A stretch of 64,000 nt of DNA from Channa striata (Eukaryota > Chordata > Actinopteri > Anabantiformes > Channidae). Location of the stretch: positions 6,109,001 through 6,173,000 of the forward strand of contig CM065181.1 of the NCBI GenBank assembly GCA_033026295.1, in the 5' to 3' direction. The position numbers and the translations under genes are program-made. This document shows positions 63,843-64,000 of the stretch, piece by piece; within the stretch, counting starts at the first letter, position 1; each line of letters starts with the position of its first letter. The notes beneath the pieces are model-generated. The model was not told the DNA's origin. It ran no database searches and worked only from the letters and a program-made list of their open reading frames with translations.

Positions 63843-64000
63843 CTCCGGCCCTTTTTCTCATCTCCTGGCCTTTTCTCTCCCTCATCATCCCCTCCTTGTC
63901 TCTTTCTGTCCGGCTGGCCTTCCCAGCGGGGCTATAGAGTCCTAACTTGTCTACATTTACCCCCTGCGTTGGCTGACCAATGGGCCCGTCATGTGGAGGT

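Larger units (their letters stand above)
55450..64000. other. gene-free region upstream of irx4
   Basis: No exon or RNA gene recognised over about 8.5 kb. Frames of 114-137 codons at 58,952-59,365 and 60,667-61,011 show no motif, codon pattern or splice context I can use. The region has CA/TG runs at about 55,550-55,572, 61,482-61,501, 61,557-61,578 and 63,804-63,840, and several sequence-complex stretches (57,840-58,080; 59,100-59,260; 62,790-63,010; 63,470-63,610) that could be conserved enhancers. Irx clusters in vertebrates are surrounded by such regulatory deserts. Confidence 0.4.

Overview
This window looks like nuclear DNA of a ray-finned (probably percomorph teleost) fish. The genes are split by GT-AG introns, the encoded proteins are vertebrate orthologues, the background is AT-rich with CA/TG microsatellites, and the interspersed repeats (Rex/CR1/L2-type LINEs, Tc1-like fragments and several repeat families I recognise from teleost genomes) are typical of fish. 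There is no prokaryotic operon, phage, CRISPR array or biosynthetic cluster here.

Layout. (1) About 330-6,400, plus strand: a neurensin-1-like gene (nrsn1) with a probable CpG-rich first exon, three coding exons and a 3'UTR holding a perfect inverted repeat. (2) About 6,400-22,100: a gene-poor interval with an old 1.5-kb repeat at 14.8-16.3 kb and a few sequence-complex stretches that could be conserved non-coding elements. (3) 22,169-43,232, minus strand: a complete 14-exon lpcat1 gene (500 codons plus stop, every splice phase closes). Its introns hold two degenerate LINEs, Tc1-like remnants, a MITE-like inverted-repeat element and other repeats. (4) 44,542-44,922, minus strand: mrpl36 in one coding exon. 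(5) 46,007-47,182, plus strand: ndufs6 in four exons, head-to-head with mrpl36 across a short shared promoter region carrying an ETS/GABP-type site. (6) 47.2-52.4 kb: intergenic, with one unusually long unassigned ORF and a G-quadruplex-prone purine tract. (7) 52,487-54,905, minus strand: irx4, six exons, with a TALE homeodomain split across exons 4 and 5 and a perfect CRE upstream. (8) 55.4-64 kb: gene-free DNA upstream of irx4, the expected place for long-range Irx regulatory elements.

The order lpcat1-mrpl36-ndufs6-irx4 matches human 5p15.33, so this is an ancient vertebrate syntenic block. nrsn1 at the left edge is not part of that human block (human NRSN1 is on 6p22).

Functionally the genes are independent: ER/lipid-droplet phospholipid remodelling (lpcat1), mitochondrial translation (mrpl36), respiratory complex I (ndufs6), neuronal vesicle membrane (nrsn1) and a developmental transcription factor (irx4). 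Only mrpl36 and ndufs6 are likely to share a promoter. I found no convincing new biological system. The better leads are sequence oddities: a Pro-to-Ser change in the lpcat1 acyltransferase motif III, the nrsn1 3'UTR hairpin, the MITE, the 188-codon ORF and the non-coding candidates.
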